Of a DNA stretch of 64,000 nucleotides, positions 1 through 7,903 are shown one piece after another; position 1 is the first letter of the stretch, and each line of letters starts with the position of its first letter. Made by a program: the position numbers and the translations under genes. Under the pieces are notes generated by a model. That model was not told where the DNA came from and made no database searches. It was given only the letters and a program-made list of their open reading frames with translations. Source of the DNA: Chloroflexota bacterium. Its GTDB lineage: Bacteria > Chloroflexota > Anaerolineae > Anaerolineales > UBA4823. Location: contig JAKOUW010000076.1 of assembly GCA_029782365.1 (NCBI GenBank), forward strand, positions 1 to 64,000, written 5' to 3'.

Positions 1-58
1 CGAAACCGTCAACCACCAGCTTTCGGAGATATTCCAAATTGAGATCAATCACGCTCAT
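1..58 (-). CDS. 5' end of an unidentified gene (cut by window edge)
   Basis: Reading leftwards from an ATG at 58, an open frame of 19 codons runs off the window edge and begins MSVIDLNLEY. No stop interrupts it and the composition looks coding-like, but it is too short to assign a family. Upstream of the ATG I see no convincing Shine-Dalgarno sequence. If real, the gene diverges from the Flp pilin gene and the interval 59-202 is a shared regulatory region. It may equally be chance. Confidence 0.35.
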   Translation of the reverse strand, partial: MSVIDLNLEYLRKLVVDGF

Positions 59-99
59 ACTTTTTGGGGCCTGTGTACCAGGCTGTATTCCAAATTGAC
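30..99. repeat. Pair of 13-bp direct repeats (TATTCCAAATTGA)
   Basis: The 13-mer TATTCCAAATTGA occurs at 30-42 and again at 87-99, 57 bp apart, between the edge gene and the Flp pilin gene. Two copies so close together could be binding sites for a regulator of the divergent genes. The first copy also lies inside the putative leftward reading frame, so chance or duplication is possible. Confidence 0.4.
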
Positions 100-139
100 C
101 GCACATACCTTGTGTATTTACATCAACCGCTTGTTGGGT

Positions 140-175
140 AAGCCAGATTTCCTGCAGATCAAATCACTGGCTTTT
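140..175 (+). terminator. Stem-loop with short T-run upstream of the pilin gene
   Basis: AAGCCAG (140-146) pairs with CTGGCTT (167-173). A second pairing, ATTT with AAAT, lies inside it, and the 3' arm runs into TTTT. It lies 28 bp before the pilin ATG. It could end transcription coming from upstream, or act as a 5' leader structure in the pilin mRNA. The loop is large, so this is tentative. Confidence 0.35.
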
Positions 176-202
176 CCCAATTAGCATAAGACCCGATTAG
201 CT

Positions 203-355
203 ATGTTGTTCGCACCCAAGGAAAAGGGCCAGGGTATGGTGGAATATGCATTGATCATTGTTTTGGTTGCTGTTGTTTTGATTGTTGTTCTTGCTCTGGT
301 AGGCAGCCAGGTTTCCACGGTATTCTCCCAAATTATCTCAGGCTTGAAGCGGTAA
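203..355 (+). CDS. flp: Flp/Fap-type pilin (Tad pilus major subunit)
   Basis: A 50-residue peptide that can be read directly from the sequence. It has a short charged N-terminus (MLFAPKEKGQG), then the Flp signature MVEYALI with the conserved Glu followed by Tyr, one hydrophobic helix of about 22 residues (VLVAVVLIVVLALVG), and a short polar tail ending SGLKR. In Flp pilins the prepilin peptidase cuts just after the Gly before this hydrophobic segment, here probably G9 or G11. It lies directly upstream of cpaB and the rest of the Tad operon, which fits a pilus subunit. No Shine-Dalgarno is visible before the ATG; an in-frame TAG at 182-184 and no other start codon between make ATG 203 the only sensible start. 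A strong hairpin follows the stop, so it is probably transcribed as its own abundant short mRNA. Confidence 0.88.
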   Translation: MLFAPKEKGQGMVEYALIIVLVAVVLIVVLALVGSQVSTVFSQIISGLKR

Positions 356-374
356 GCTTTGGCCGACTCGTCGT

Positions 375-411
375 AATGAAAGGGCCCTGTCAAGAACAGG
401 GCTCTTTCATT
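375..411 (+). terminator. Strong hairpin terminator after the pilin gene
   Basis: AATGAAAGGGCCCTGT pairs with ACAGGGCTCTTTCATT through one G-U pair, giving a stem of about 16 bp around a small loop. It begins 20 bp after the pilin stop. There is no long T-run, but the stem is strong enough to end or stabilise the pilin mRNA 3' end. It separates high pilin expression from the assembly genes. Confidence 0.75.
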
Positions 412-435
412 AACCAAAATAGAAAAATATGACAT

Positions 436-451
436 TGGCACACAATTTGCA
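436..451 (+). promoter_or_regulatory. Sigma54-like -24/-12 element upstream of cpaB
   Basis: TGGCACACAATTTGCA matches the -24/-12 consensus (TGGCAC, then TTGCA) with exactly the right spacing between the GG and GC dinucleotides. It lies about 105 bp before the cpaB start. Pilin genes in some other phyla are sigma54 dependent. Whether this organism has RpoN cannot be seen here, and a 16-bp match can occur by chance. Confidence 0.35.
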
Positions 452-486
452 TTTTTTAGAACAAGTTCATGCGGTTTTGTCTTTGC

Positions 487-514
487 TTGACTTTTAGGGT
501 AAAAAGCGTATCAT
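487..514 (+). promoter_or_regulatory. Putative sigma70 promoter for the tad operon
   Basis: TTGACT (487-492), a 16-bp spacer and TATCAT (509-514) lie about 40 bp upstream of the cpaB start and downstream of the pilin terminator. This fits a separate promoter for the assembly genes. Confidence 0.5.
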
Positions 515-554
515 AACTATTAGGTAGCGTGAAGTCATAACCTGGAGGTGATAA

Positions 555-1676
555 ATGCGTCGAAGTCGAATTTTCCTGTTGTTGGCATTAATTGTGATTT
601 TGGGTCTGGCAGCGGTATATTTCTTTGCTCAGGGGCTATTCACGCCAGGAACGCCAAACGCACCTGTAGCAACCAATCCGCCAACACCAACAACAGTTCC
701 TGTCAAAGTTGTCATCGTAATCCAAAAAGTGGGCCGAGGCGTCATTCTTACGCCCGAGGTTTTAGATCAGGTGGAAATATCCGAGGATTTGTTGGTGCCA
801 GGAATGATCACCAACAAGGATGAGGCGTTGCAGCGCAGGGCGAAATTTGATTTGGATCCTGGCACGATTTTGATGGGGAATATGCTGACTGACAGCGTGG
901 CAGGGTTATCTTCCTCCGGTTCTGACTGGGCGATGGAGATTGATAACGGAATGGTTGCCGTTTCGATCCCGATTTCTCGCCTCTCAAGTGTTTCGTATGC
1001 TCCTCGCCGTGGTGATCATGTGAATGTGATCGCTGCGCTGAATTTTGTAGATTTGGATACGGCTTTTCAATCGAAGCTCCCCAACAATGTCGCTTCTGTC
1101 ATTGCTCAAGGCGTGCAAAATCCGCAAACTGGGCCAGATTATTTGACTGTTCAATTGCAAGGAACAAACCTGGAAGGCCGGTTGCAGGAAGACGCTACTC
1201 TAGGTGGAAAAATTTATGTGTTTCCATCAGAACCGCAGCGCGCCCGCATGGTTGCACAGACGTTGATTGAAAATGTGAAGGTTTTACAGGTTGGAGATTT
1301 CCCACTTCCTGAAGCAGAAAAAAATGCATCAGCAACGCCCACGCCCGGAGGTACTCCAGCTGCTCCAGTTGAACAGCAGAGCGGCGTTGCCTCTCCAACA
1401 CCTACTCCTCCTGCTCTGCCAGATGTCATTACTCTGATTGTTTCACCACAAGATGCAGTGACGTTGAATTATTTGATCTACAGCGGCGCACAGCTAACCC
1501 TTGCGTTGCGCTCGACCAACGACACGACAACTGCAAAGACAGAAGCGGTGACTCTACAGTATTTATTGGAACGATATAACATACCCATCCCGGTTAAGTT
1601 GCCATTCGGATTTGAGCCGCGTGTTGATACGTTGAAGTCACCTGCCCTGCCTAATGATGTGACGCCGACACCATAA
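555..1676 (+). CDS. cpaB: Flp pilus assembly protein CpaB (RcpC/SAF domain)
   Basis: 373 residues. One N-terminal membrane helix (residues about 5-26) is followed by a Pro/Thr-rich stretch. A SAF-type beta-clip domain (about 48-110, with GRGVILTPEVLDQVEI) comes next, then an RcpC-like region in which SVSYAPRRGDHVNVI is recognisable. Members of this family sit at the membrane with the bulk outside and help assemble the Tad pilus. Two Thr/Pro-rich linkers (TPTPGGTP and SPTPTPP) and a TPTP C-terminus are typical of exported Chloroflexota proteins. GGAGG lies 5 bp before the ATG, which supports the start. No secretin gene, the usual partner in diderms, is present nearby. It is separated from the next Tad gene by a hairpin. 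Confidence 0.88.
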   Translation: MRRSRIFLLLALIVILGLAAVYFFAQGLFTPGTPNAPVATNPPTPTTVPVKVVIVIQKVGRGVILTPEVLDQVEISEDLLVPGMITNKDEALQRRAKFDLDPGTILMGNMLTDSVAGLSSSGSDWAMEIDNGMVAVSIPISRLSSVSYAPRRGDHVNVIAALNFVDLDTAFQSKLPNNVASVIAQGVQNPQTGPDYLTVQLQGTNLEGRLQEDATLGGKIYVFPSEPQRARMVAQTLIENVKVLQVGDFPLPEAEKNASATPTPGGTPAAPVEQQSGVASPTPTPPALPDVITLIVSPQDAVTLNYLIYSGAQLTLALRSTNDTTTAKTEAVTLQYLLERYNIPIPVKLPFGFEPRVDTLKSPALPNDVTPTP

Positions 1677-1687
1677 TTCGTTTCATA

Positions 1688-1726
1688 AGCGGGCGTTTTA
1701 TATGCGAAAAAAGTAAAACGCCCGCT
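1688..1726 (+). terminator. 13-bp perfect hairpin between cpaB and the cpaE-like gene
   Basis: AGCGGGCGTTTTA (1688-1700) pairs perfectly with TAAAACGCCCGCT (1714-1726) across a 13-base loop. There is no T-run on the plus strand, so it may be a partial terminator or an mRNA-stability element setting lower levels of the downstream Tad genes. Confidence 0.6.
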
Positions 1727-1781
1727 GTATATTTCAAGAACAATCAGGTTTAATCGCTCTTTGAATTATTACTAGGATAAC

Positions 1782-3044
1782 ATGACAGGAAGTGCAAAAA
1801 TTCGGGTGATCATTGTTGATGATATTGCCGAAACCCGGGAAAATATTCGCAAACTATTGCAGTTTGAGAATGACATCGAAGTGGTTGGCATTGGGCGAAC
1901 AGGAAAAGAGGGAATTGACCTGGCCAAAGAAGTAAAGCCCGATGTTGTTCTGATGGATATAAATATGCCGGATATGGATGGCATAAAAGCAACTGAGCAA
2001 ATTCGCAAAGTACTCTCATTTGTTCAAATAATCATCTTGTCTGTGCAAAACGATACCAATTATATGCGGGGGGCTATGCAGGCCGGAGCCTGTGACTTTT
2101 TGGCCAAACCTCCTACGGTAGATGAACTAACCTCGGCAATCCGCCGTGCCGGTAAAATGGCGTTCGATGAGCGTTCCAAATCTGCACAGTCTGCAAGCCA
2201 GGCGCCTGTTTCTGGCCCCAATGCCGGCAGTGGGTTTTTCCCTGGAAGAAATGGCAAGATCATCACCATTTACAGCCCAAAAGGAGGCGCTGGCACCACC
2301 ACCCTGGTAACAAATTTAGCCATTACCCTGCACAGCGACGAGACGCCCACATGTATCGTCGATGGAAACCTGCAGTTCGGTGATGTAGCAATCTTTCTTA
2401 ATGAACAAAGCAAATTTAGCGTGGTTGATCTTGCGCCAAGGGCTATGGAAGCAGATGCAGAAATGGTGGAGAATCTATTGATGAAGCATTCAGCATCTGG
2501 AATAAAGGTGCTGGCTGCACCTCACCGGCCAGAATATGCAGAAAATGTTAATGGCGAGCAATTTGGCAAGATGCTTGAAGTTTTGCGCCGGTTCTTCTCC
2601 TATGTTGTAGTGGATACATCCTCCTGGTTGACAGATATTACATTGAGCACGATGGATATCACCGATATCCTCGTATTGATAACCACGCAAGATATTCCTG
2701 CAATTAAAAGCGCCAGAATATTTTTGGATGTGGCGGATGCGATGGATATAAGCCGGCGCCGGATTATTTTCACAATGAATCGGTTCGACAAGCGAATCGG
2801 CATTATGCCCGAAAAAATTGGTGAGAGTTTCAAACAAGAGCTTTTGAGCGTTATACCGTTTGATGATCGGACAGTGATTTTTTCAGTTAACCGAGGAATT
2901 CCGTTCATGTTGGGCAATCGATCCACGCCAATTGGGCGAGCAATGTCGGATTTGGCAAACTTGATACAAAAAAGATTAGTTGAATTAGATGCACCCGAAG
3001 TGCCAGCCGCTGATGTTAAAGGTGCCAAAAAGAAAACAAATTAA
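1782..3044 (+). CDS. cpaE: Receiver-MinD fusion, TadZ/CpaE-type pilus localisation ATPase
   Basis: 420 residues with two domains. Residues 5-125 form a response-regulator receiver with the acidic pair D13-D14, the phospho-acceptor D59 in LMDINMP, S87 and K109. Residues about 157-400 form a MinD/ParA-type ATPase with a deviant Walker A (KGGAGTTT, 167-174) and an aspartate-containing strand (CIVDGNLQFGD). TadZ/CpaE proteins place the Tad machine in the cell. Many family members have a degenerate receiver, whereas here all key residues look intact, so phosphorylation is plausible. The order after CpaB and before CpaF supports the assignment. The shine-dalgarno is weak (actagga). Confidence 0.85.
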   Translation: MTGSAKIRVIIVDDIAETRENIRKLLQFENDIEVVGIGRTGKEGIDLAKEVKPDVVLMDINMPDMDGIKATEQIRKVLSFVQIIILSVQNDTNYMRGAMQAGACDFLAKPPTVDELTSAIRRAGKMAFDERSKSAQSASQAPVSGPNAGSGFFPGRNGKIITIYSPKGGAGTTTLVTNLAITLHSDETPTCIVDGNLQFGDVAIFLNEQSKFSVVDLAPRAMEADAEMVENLLMKHSASGIKVLAAPHRPEYAENVNGEQFGKMLEVLRRFFSYVVVDTSSWLTDITLSTMDITDILVLITTQDIPAIKSARIFLDVADAMDISRRRIIFTMNRFDKRIGIMPEKIGESFKQELLSVIPFDDRTVIFSVNRGIPFMLGNRSTPIGRAMSDLANLIQKRLVELDAPEVPAADVKGAKKKTN

Positions 3045-3069
3045 TGATTAGCAGCATTGGAGGATGAAA

Positions 3070-4497
3070 ATGTCATTGCTCCGTCGGATAGAACAAGGTC
3101 AAAATCCAAACCAGGATGGACAGCCAACCCAAACGCCTTCCCAGGCTTCAGGGAATTCAGCAGATCAATCTCGTTTAGTAGGGCTTCAATCTCGTCGAAT
3201 GGCCGCACCTGGAACGGCGGCTCAAAAAGATCCCTATAGTGATTTAAAAAATCGAGTCCAAAATCGACTATTGGGCAGCCTGGACCCATCGATGGATATC
3301 ACGAAAACCAATGAGGTGCGCAACACCATCCTCGAATTATTCGAGCAGGTGCTTGCGGAAGAAGGCATTGTGCTGACGAGGCAAGAAAAACAGCGCCTTT
3401 TTGAATCGATTTCCGCCGATATTCTTGGGTTTGGCCCTTTGCAACCATTATTGGAAGAGGAAGCAATCACTGAAATCATGGTGAATGGTGCTAAGAATAT
3501 TTATGTTGAGCGCAAGGGTAAGATTTTACGCGTGCCGATCACGTTTGAAAACGACGAGCATGTCATGCGGATTATCGATCGTATTGTGGCGCCTTTGGGC
3601 AGGCGCATCGATGAATCCAGCCCTTATGTTGACGCCCGTTTACCGGATGGCTCCCGCGTCAATGCAGTCATTCCACCGATTTCATTGGTAGGCCCGGTTC
3701 TGACTATTCGAAAATTTGCAAAGAACCCAATTACTGTGGATCAACTGGTCAATTATGGCTCAATCTCACCTGAGGCGATCCAATTCTTAAAGGCATGCGT
3801 CGAATCCCGGCTTAATGTTATCATCTCAGGAGGTACTGGTTCTGGTAAAACCACATTATTGAATATATTGTCTTCGTTTATTCCATCGGATGAACGGATT
3901 GTAACAATTGAAAACGCGGCAGAGCTTCAACTTCGGCAGGAGCACGTTGTGACGTTGGAATCCAGGCCTCCGAATATTGAGGGCCGCGGCGAAATAACGA
4001 TTCGCGATCTGGTTATCAACAGCTTGCGCATGAGACCTGATCGTATTGTAGTGGGCGAAATTCGAGATGAGGCGGCTTTGGATATGCTTCAGGCTATGAA
4101 CACCGGCCATGATGGCTCGATGACCACGTTGCACTCCAACAGTCCACGCGATACGCTGTCTCGTTTGGAGACAATGTGTTTAATGGCCGGTATGGATTTA
4201 CCTGTCAGGGCAATTCGAGAACAAGTTTCAGCGGCGATTGACTTAGTGATCCATCAAGAGCGCATGAGGGATGGTACGCGCAAAATTGTTTACGTAACCG
4301 AGGTAACCGGGATGGAAGGTGATGTAATCACGATGACAGATTTGTTTGTCTTTGAACAAACCGGCCTGGAGAGTGGAAAAGTGGTCGGTCGCCTACGGCC
4401 AACCGGTTTAAGACCAAAATTTATGGATAAGATCGAAGCATCTGGCATCCACTTGCCTCCATCGATCTTTGGTTTAGGTGAACGGCGGAGATTCTAA
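3070..4497 (+). CDS. cpaF: CpaF/TadA secretion ATPase of the Tad pilus
   Basis: About 475 residues. A variable N-terminus is followed by the CpaF N-terminal domain and a type II/IV secretion ATPase core. The Walker A is GGTGSGKTT (residues 254-262), the Walker B region is RIVVGEIRDEAALDML, and a His box (DGSMTTLHSNSPRD) follows. The hexameric ATPase powers pilus extension from the cytoplasmic face with TadB and TadC. Two ATGs compete. The first, at 3064, touches the GGAGG (3059-3063). The second, at 3070, has a 6-bp spacing and is preferred. The gene follows the receiver-MinD gene by 25 bp and precedes tadB by 29 bp, so these are co-transcribed. Confidence 0.93.
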   Translation: MSLLRRIEQGQNPNQDGQPTQTPSQASGNSADQSRLVGLQSRRMAAPGTAAQKDPYSDLKNRVQNRLLGSLDPSMDITKTNEVRNTILELFEQVLAEEGIVLTRQEKQRLFESISADILGFGPLQPLLEEEAITEIMVNGAKNIYVERKGKILRVPITFENDEHVMRIIDRIVAPLGRRIDESSPYVDARLPDGSRVNAVIPPISLVGPVLTIRKFAKNPITVDQLVNYGSISPEAIQFLKACVESRLNVIISGGTGSGKTTLLNILSSFIPSDERIVTIENAAELQLRQEHVVTLESRPPNIEGRGEITIRDLVINSLRMRPDRIVVGEIRDEAALDMLQAMNTGHDGSMTTLHSNSPRDTLSRLETMCLMAGMDLPVRAIREQVSAAIDLVIHQERMRDGTRKIVYVTEVTGMEGDVITMTDLFVFEQTGLESGKVVGRLRPTGLRPKFMDKIEASGIHLPPSIFGLGERRRF

Positions 4498-4526
4498 TCC
4501 GTCCACTCGTTTAGGAGTAGCCTGAA

Positions 4527-5501
4527 ATGAACCCGACGACATTCTTGATAATTGGAGGAGGCATTGCACTGGTATTGCTCCTCATCGGTGTAGCTGTTTC
4601 ATCCCGAGAAGAACGGGAATTGGTTGAGAATCGCCTGGGAAAATACATCGATGAAAATGGAAATCTAGCAGTACCGACACCTCCTAAAGTGGATCGTTCG
4701 GTGCGCCTGGCTGAATTATTAACAGATCTGGCAACACGGTTTTCCTGGGGGCAAACAATCGCGCGTGACCTGGCTCGTGCTGATCTTAAGCTTAAGGTTG
4801 GCGAGTACATTGCTGTATTGATCATAGCCATGGCTGGCGTCGGATTTATCGCCTGGTGGTTTGGTGGCAAATCGATTTATGTCGCAATTGCTGGAGCATT
4901 GGTTGGTTATTTCTTACCTGGCTTTTATGTAAACAACCAAAAGAAAGCACGCCTGGTGAAATTTGACCAACAGCTCGGCGACATGCTGAACTTGATGGTC
5001 AATGGTCTACGCGCTGGATATGCGACCATGCAGGCGCTTGAAGCTGTGAGTCGAGAGCTGCCGGCGCCAATTTCAGATGAATTTCGGCGGGTAGTACAGG
5101 AAATGCAGTTGGGAATCTCGATGGAAAAAGCCCTTGAGAACCTTTTCCGGCGTATTCCCAGCAATGATCTCGATCTAATTATTACCGCCATCAATGTGCA
5201 GCGTGAAGTTGGCGGTAATCTTTCTGAGATTCTTGAAACGATTTCCCATACCATTCGTGAACGCGTACGATTAAAAGGTGAAATCACGGTTCTCACGTCT
5301 CAAGTAATGCTATCCGGGCGTTTCCTGGCGGTGATGCCTATTTTACTGATCGGAGGCCTGTGGTTTCTGAACCGAGATTACATGATGAACTTCTTCAGAC
5401 CTGAAGCAGGCATCATAGGTTATATTTTCTTGGGAGCGGGAGCTTTACTGATTATCATTGGCTATTTCACGATGACAAGAATTGCTAATATTGAGATTTA
5501 A
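4527..5501 (+). CDS. tadB: Tad pilus inner-membrane platform protein TadB
   Basis: 324 residues. One N-terminal membrane helix and a pair of helices (about residues 90-135) precede the cytoplasmic GspF-like/T2SSF domain (about 150-270). That domain contains DQQLGDMLNLMVNGLRAG and VQREVGGNLSEILETI, which are typical of the family. Two C-terminal helices finish the protein. TadB and TadC form the membrane platform on which the CpaF ATPase acts. AGGAG lies about 10 bp before the ATG. It is followed after 15 bp by tadC, which has the same fold. Confidence 0.9.
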   Translation: MNPTTFLIIGGGIALVLLLIGVAVSSREERELVENRLGKYIDENGNLAVPTPPKVDRSVRLAELLTDLATRFSWGQTIARDLARADLKLKVGEYIAVLIIAMAGVGFIAWWFGGKSIYVAIAGALVGYFLPGFYVNNQKKARLVKFDQQLGDMLNLMVNGLRAGYATMQALEAVSRELPAPISDEFRRVVQEMQLGISMEKALENLFRRIPSNDLDLIITAINVQREVGGNLSEILETISHTIRERVRLKGEITVLTSQVMLSGRFLAVMPILLIGGLWFLNRDYMMNFFRPEAGIIGYIFLGAGALLIIIGYFTMTRIANIEI

Positions 5502-5516
5502 TCGTGGAGGCATAGT

Positions 5517-6452
5517 ATGAATTTTGTGGGTATCATCATCATCGGCGGGTTCATCTTAATTGCAGCCATACTGGTTTTTATAGGCTTGCGCTCACCTCGC
5601 GGGGCTGACCCGCTAGAGAGCCGGCTGGCCGAGTTCGTCGCATCTGGCGAAACTAAATCGCTTGAAGAAATCGAGCTTTCACAACCATTTTATGAACGCG
5701 TTATATTCCCAATGGCCCGCCAGCTTGGAGAGCTCACATTGCGCTTTACACCGCAAAATGCAATCAACGATGTGAAAAGAAAACTGGACATGGCTGGTAA
5801 TCCTGGGAATATCGATCCTACATTGTTCTTTGCCTTTCGTTTCTTAGGAGCGCCGTTAGGATTGTTATTCCTCCTCATCGGGAAGATCTTGCCCGATTCT
5901 TTATTTTCAAAACAACCTTTGATATTCGTCCTCGGCGGCATTGTTTTGGGTTTTTACCTGCCAGATCTCTTAATTAAAACCCGCATTGACAGGCGGCAAA
6001 ATGATGTTCGAAAATCGATGCCTGATGCACTCGATTTGTTGACAATTTGCGTTGAAGCAGGATTGGGATTTGAAGCGGCAATGGCTAAAGTTGCGGAAAA
6101 GTGGGATAATGAAATTGCGCGCTCATTTTCGCGTGTGATCAGAGAAATCCAGCTTGGAAAATTAAGGCGAGAAGCCTTGCGTGATATGGCAGAAAGACTG
6201 GGCATTGCAGAAATGACAAGTTTTGTTGCTGCAGTAATCCAAAGTGAACAGCTCGGCGTGAGCATGGCGCAAGTTTTACGCATCCAGGCTGACCAAATGC
6301 GCGTGATTCGCCGGCAGCGTGCTGAGGCGAAAGCACATGAAGCGCCAATTAAAATGTTGGTTCCAATGGGTATCTTTATTTTCCCTTCCATTTGTATTGT
6401 GTTAATGGGTCCTGCAATTTTGATCCTGATGAGATCCAATATCGGATTCTAA
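5517..6452 (+). CDS. tadC: Tad pilus inner-membrane platform protein TadC
   Basis: 311 residues, GspF/T2SSF fold. An N-terminal helix and a central helix pair (about 105-155) precede a cytoplasmic four-helix domain. That domain contains SMPDALDLLTICVEAGLGF and SEQLGVSMAQVLRIQADQMR, a close match to TadC proteins. A C-terminal helix ends near RSNIGF. GGAGG with good spacing precedes the ATG. This is the last recognisable Tad gene. No TadE/F minor pilins, TadV prepilin peptidase or secretin are present in the window, so those must lie elsewhere or upstream of the window. Confidence 0.9.
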   Translation: MNFVGIIIIGGFILIAAILVFIGLRSPRGADPLESRLAEFVASGETKSLEEIELSQPFYERVIFPMARQLGELTLRFTPQNAINDVKRKLDMAGNPGNIDPTLFFAFRFLGAPLGLLFLLIGKILPDSLFSKQPLIFVLGGIVLGFYLPDLLIKTRIDRRQNDVRKSMPDALDLLTICVEAGLGFEAAMAKVAEKWDNEIARSFSRVIREIQLGKLRREALRDMAERLGIAEMTSFVAAVIQSEQLGVSMAQVLRIQADQMRVIRRQRAEAKAHEAPIKMLVPMGIFIFPSICIVLMGPAILILMRSNIGF

Positions 6453-6515
6453 AGAGAAATACATAAAGGTTTGGAGGTAAATTTTTAGGAGCGTGAGATT
6501 TTCTTGAGGTATTAA

Positions 6516-7238
6516 ATGCCGATTCCGTCACTTCTGGCGTTGCACTTTTATCATGCTTTTTGGGCTGGATTTGACTGGCTTTACCCGCCGGTATGTGCTG
6601 GCTGCGGGGTGTCAGGTGACCGCTGGTGTAAAAAATGTGCGGCTTCGGTTCGGATGTGGGAGCCTCCAATTTGCCCCGTCTGTGGGCGCAGCCAAAACCA
6701 CGCAGGCTTATGCCATAATTGCCAGGAGCACAGGCCGCACTTTTCAGCAATGCGAGCCTGGGGCGTGTTTGAAGGTCCTTTGCGCTTGGCGATTCACAAG
6801 TTAAAATATCATCGTGATATTACGTTGGGTGATGTTCTGGCGAAGCCATTAATTCCCATGGTTGCGGAATTAGGATGGCATGTGGATCTGGTAATGCCGG
6901 TGCCTCTCAGTAATGGCCGACAAAGAGAGCGTGGATATAACCAATCGGCGTTTCTTGCTCGCCCAATTGCAATCAGCCAGGGAATTCCAATCTTAACCCA
7001 TTGCTTGAAGCGCATGCGTGAAACCCGTTCGCAAGTAGGCCTAGATGCCTTCGAACGAAAACAGAATGTAGACGGAGCATTTTGGGCTGATGCCAGGATA
7101 GTGACTGGTAAAAAAGTTTTAATTGTCGATGATGTGACTACAACAGGGGCAACACTTGACGCTTGCGCTGCTGCTCTTTGTGAAGCTGGCGCACAGAATG
7201 TCTACGGGCTGACCCTGGCCCGAGCTGCGTTGGATTAA
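6516..7238 (+). CDS. comF: ComF-family phosphoribosyltransferase-like protein
   Basis: 240 residues. The N-terminus carries a double zinc-ribbon-like region (CAGCGVSGDRWCKKC, then CPVCGRSQNHAGLCHNC), as in ComF/GntX proteins. The C-terminal half is a type I phosphoribosyltransferase with the PRPP-binding loop VLIVDDVTTTGATLDAC and the upstream ERGYNQ motif. ComF acts in the cytoplasm in DNA uptake in naturally competent bacteria. Its position right after a Tad pilus operon is suggestive, but the gene is common outside competence loci and the true substrate is unknown. GAGG lies 8 bp upstream of the ATG. Confidence 0.85.
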   Translation: MPIPSLLALHFYHAFWAGFDWLYPPVCAGCGVSGDRWCKKCAASVRMWEPPICPVCGRSQNHAGLCHNCQEHRPHFSAMRAWGVFEGPLRLAIHKLKYHRDITLGDVLAKPLIPMVAELGWHVDLVMPVPLSNGRQRERGYNQSAFLARPIAISQGIPILTHCLKRMRETRSQVGLDAFERKQNVDGAFWADARIVTGKKVLIVDDVTTTGATLDACAAALCEAGAQNVYGLTLARAALD

Positions 7239-7266
7239 ACGATTTCACATTGATTGGAGGAACATT

Positions 7267-7833
7267 ATGACCATGAAAGTCGAAATTCTAGGACGCAATA
7301 TGGATGTGACTGACCGGATCCAAGATTATGTTTCTAAAAAAGTGTCCAGGTTAGATCGCTATCTGAGTGATGTTGAGGAAGCGCGTGTGGAGCTTTCATT
7401 TTTGAAGTCCGCGCGCAGCGCCGCCGACAGGCAGGTAGCCCAAATCACAGTGCGTGGAAAGGGTTTGATTTTACGGTCGGAAGAGCGGGCAGATGATTTA
7501 TTTGCCGCATTTGACTCTGCAGTGGATAAAATGCAGCGTCAGATGGAGCGTTACAAAGGAAAGCGGCACCACGGACGCGGCGATGGAAAATCAGCGTCGG
7601 AGGTTGTTACGGAAGCCTCAGAGCCGGCTAATGATAACGATGGACGCCCAGTGATCGCTCGCCGCAAGCACTTTGTGCTCACGCCGATCACTGAGTTTGA
7701 AGCTTTAGATCAAATGCAACTACTCGGCCATGAGGAATTTTTTGTTTTCTTTAACGCAAACCGCAGTATGGTCAACGTGCTTTACCGTCGGAGGGATGGT
7801 ACATACGGCCTGATAGAACCAGAGTTAGGCTAA
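7267..7833 (+). CDS. hpf: Long-form ribosome hibernation-promoting factor
   Basis: 188 residues. Residues 1-100 form the ribosome-binding S30AE domain (VEILGRNMDVTDRIQDYV; DLFAAFDSAVDKMQRQMERYK). A Gly/Asp-rich linker joins this to a C-terminal dimerisation domain (about 130-188, VIARRKHFVLTPITEFEALDQM). The length and the C-terminal domain identify the long form, which pairs two 70S ribosomes into inactive 100S particles in stationary phase or stress. GGAGG precedes the ATG with good spacing. A textbook intrinsic terminator follows. Confidence 0.93.
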   Translation: MTMKVEILGRNMDVTDRIQDYVSKKVSRLDRYLSDVEEARVELSFLKSARSAADRQVAQITVRGKGLILRSEERADDLFAAFDSAVDKMQRQMERYKGKRHHGRGDGKSASEVVTEASEPANDNDGRPVIARRKHFVLTPITEFEALDQMQLLGHEEFFVFFNANRSMVNVLYRRRDGTYGLIEPELG

Positions 7834-7854
7834 TTTATTGCCTTAGTGATTCAA

Positions 7855-7890
7855 TTTCTGCGGGCGAATAGATTGCCCGCAGAAATTTTT
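7855..7890 (+). terminator. Intrinsic terminator after hpf
   Basis: TTTCTGCGGGC pairs perfectly (11 bp) with GCCCGCAGAAA across a 9-base loop and runs into TTTTT. It ends only 13 bp before the folE ATG, so folE must be expressed by read-through, from an attenuated transcript, or from a start site inside or just after the hairpin. Confidence 0.88.
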
Positions 7891-7903
7891 CCAAAAAAAC
7901 AAA

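Noticed and set aside
548..823. Second reading frame over the start of cpaB
   Set aside because: It overlaps cpaB in another frame; cpaB has the SD, membrane helix and family motifs.
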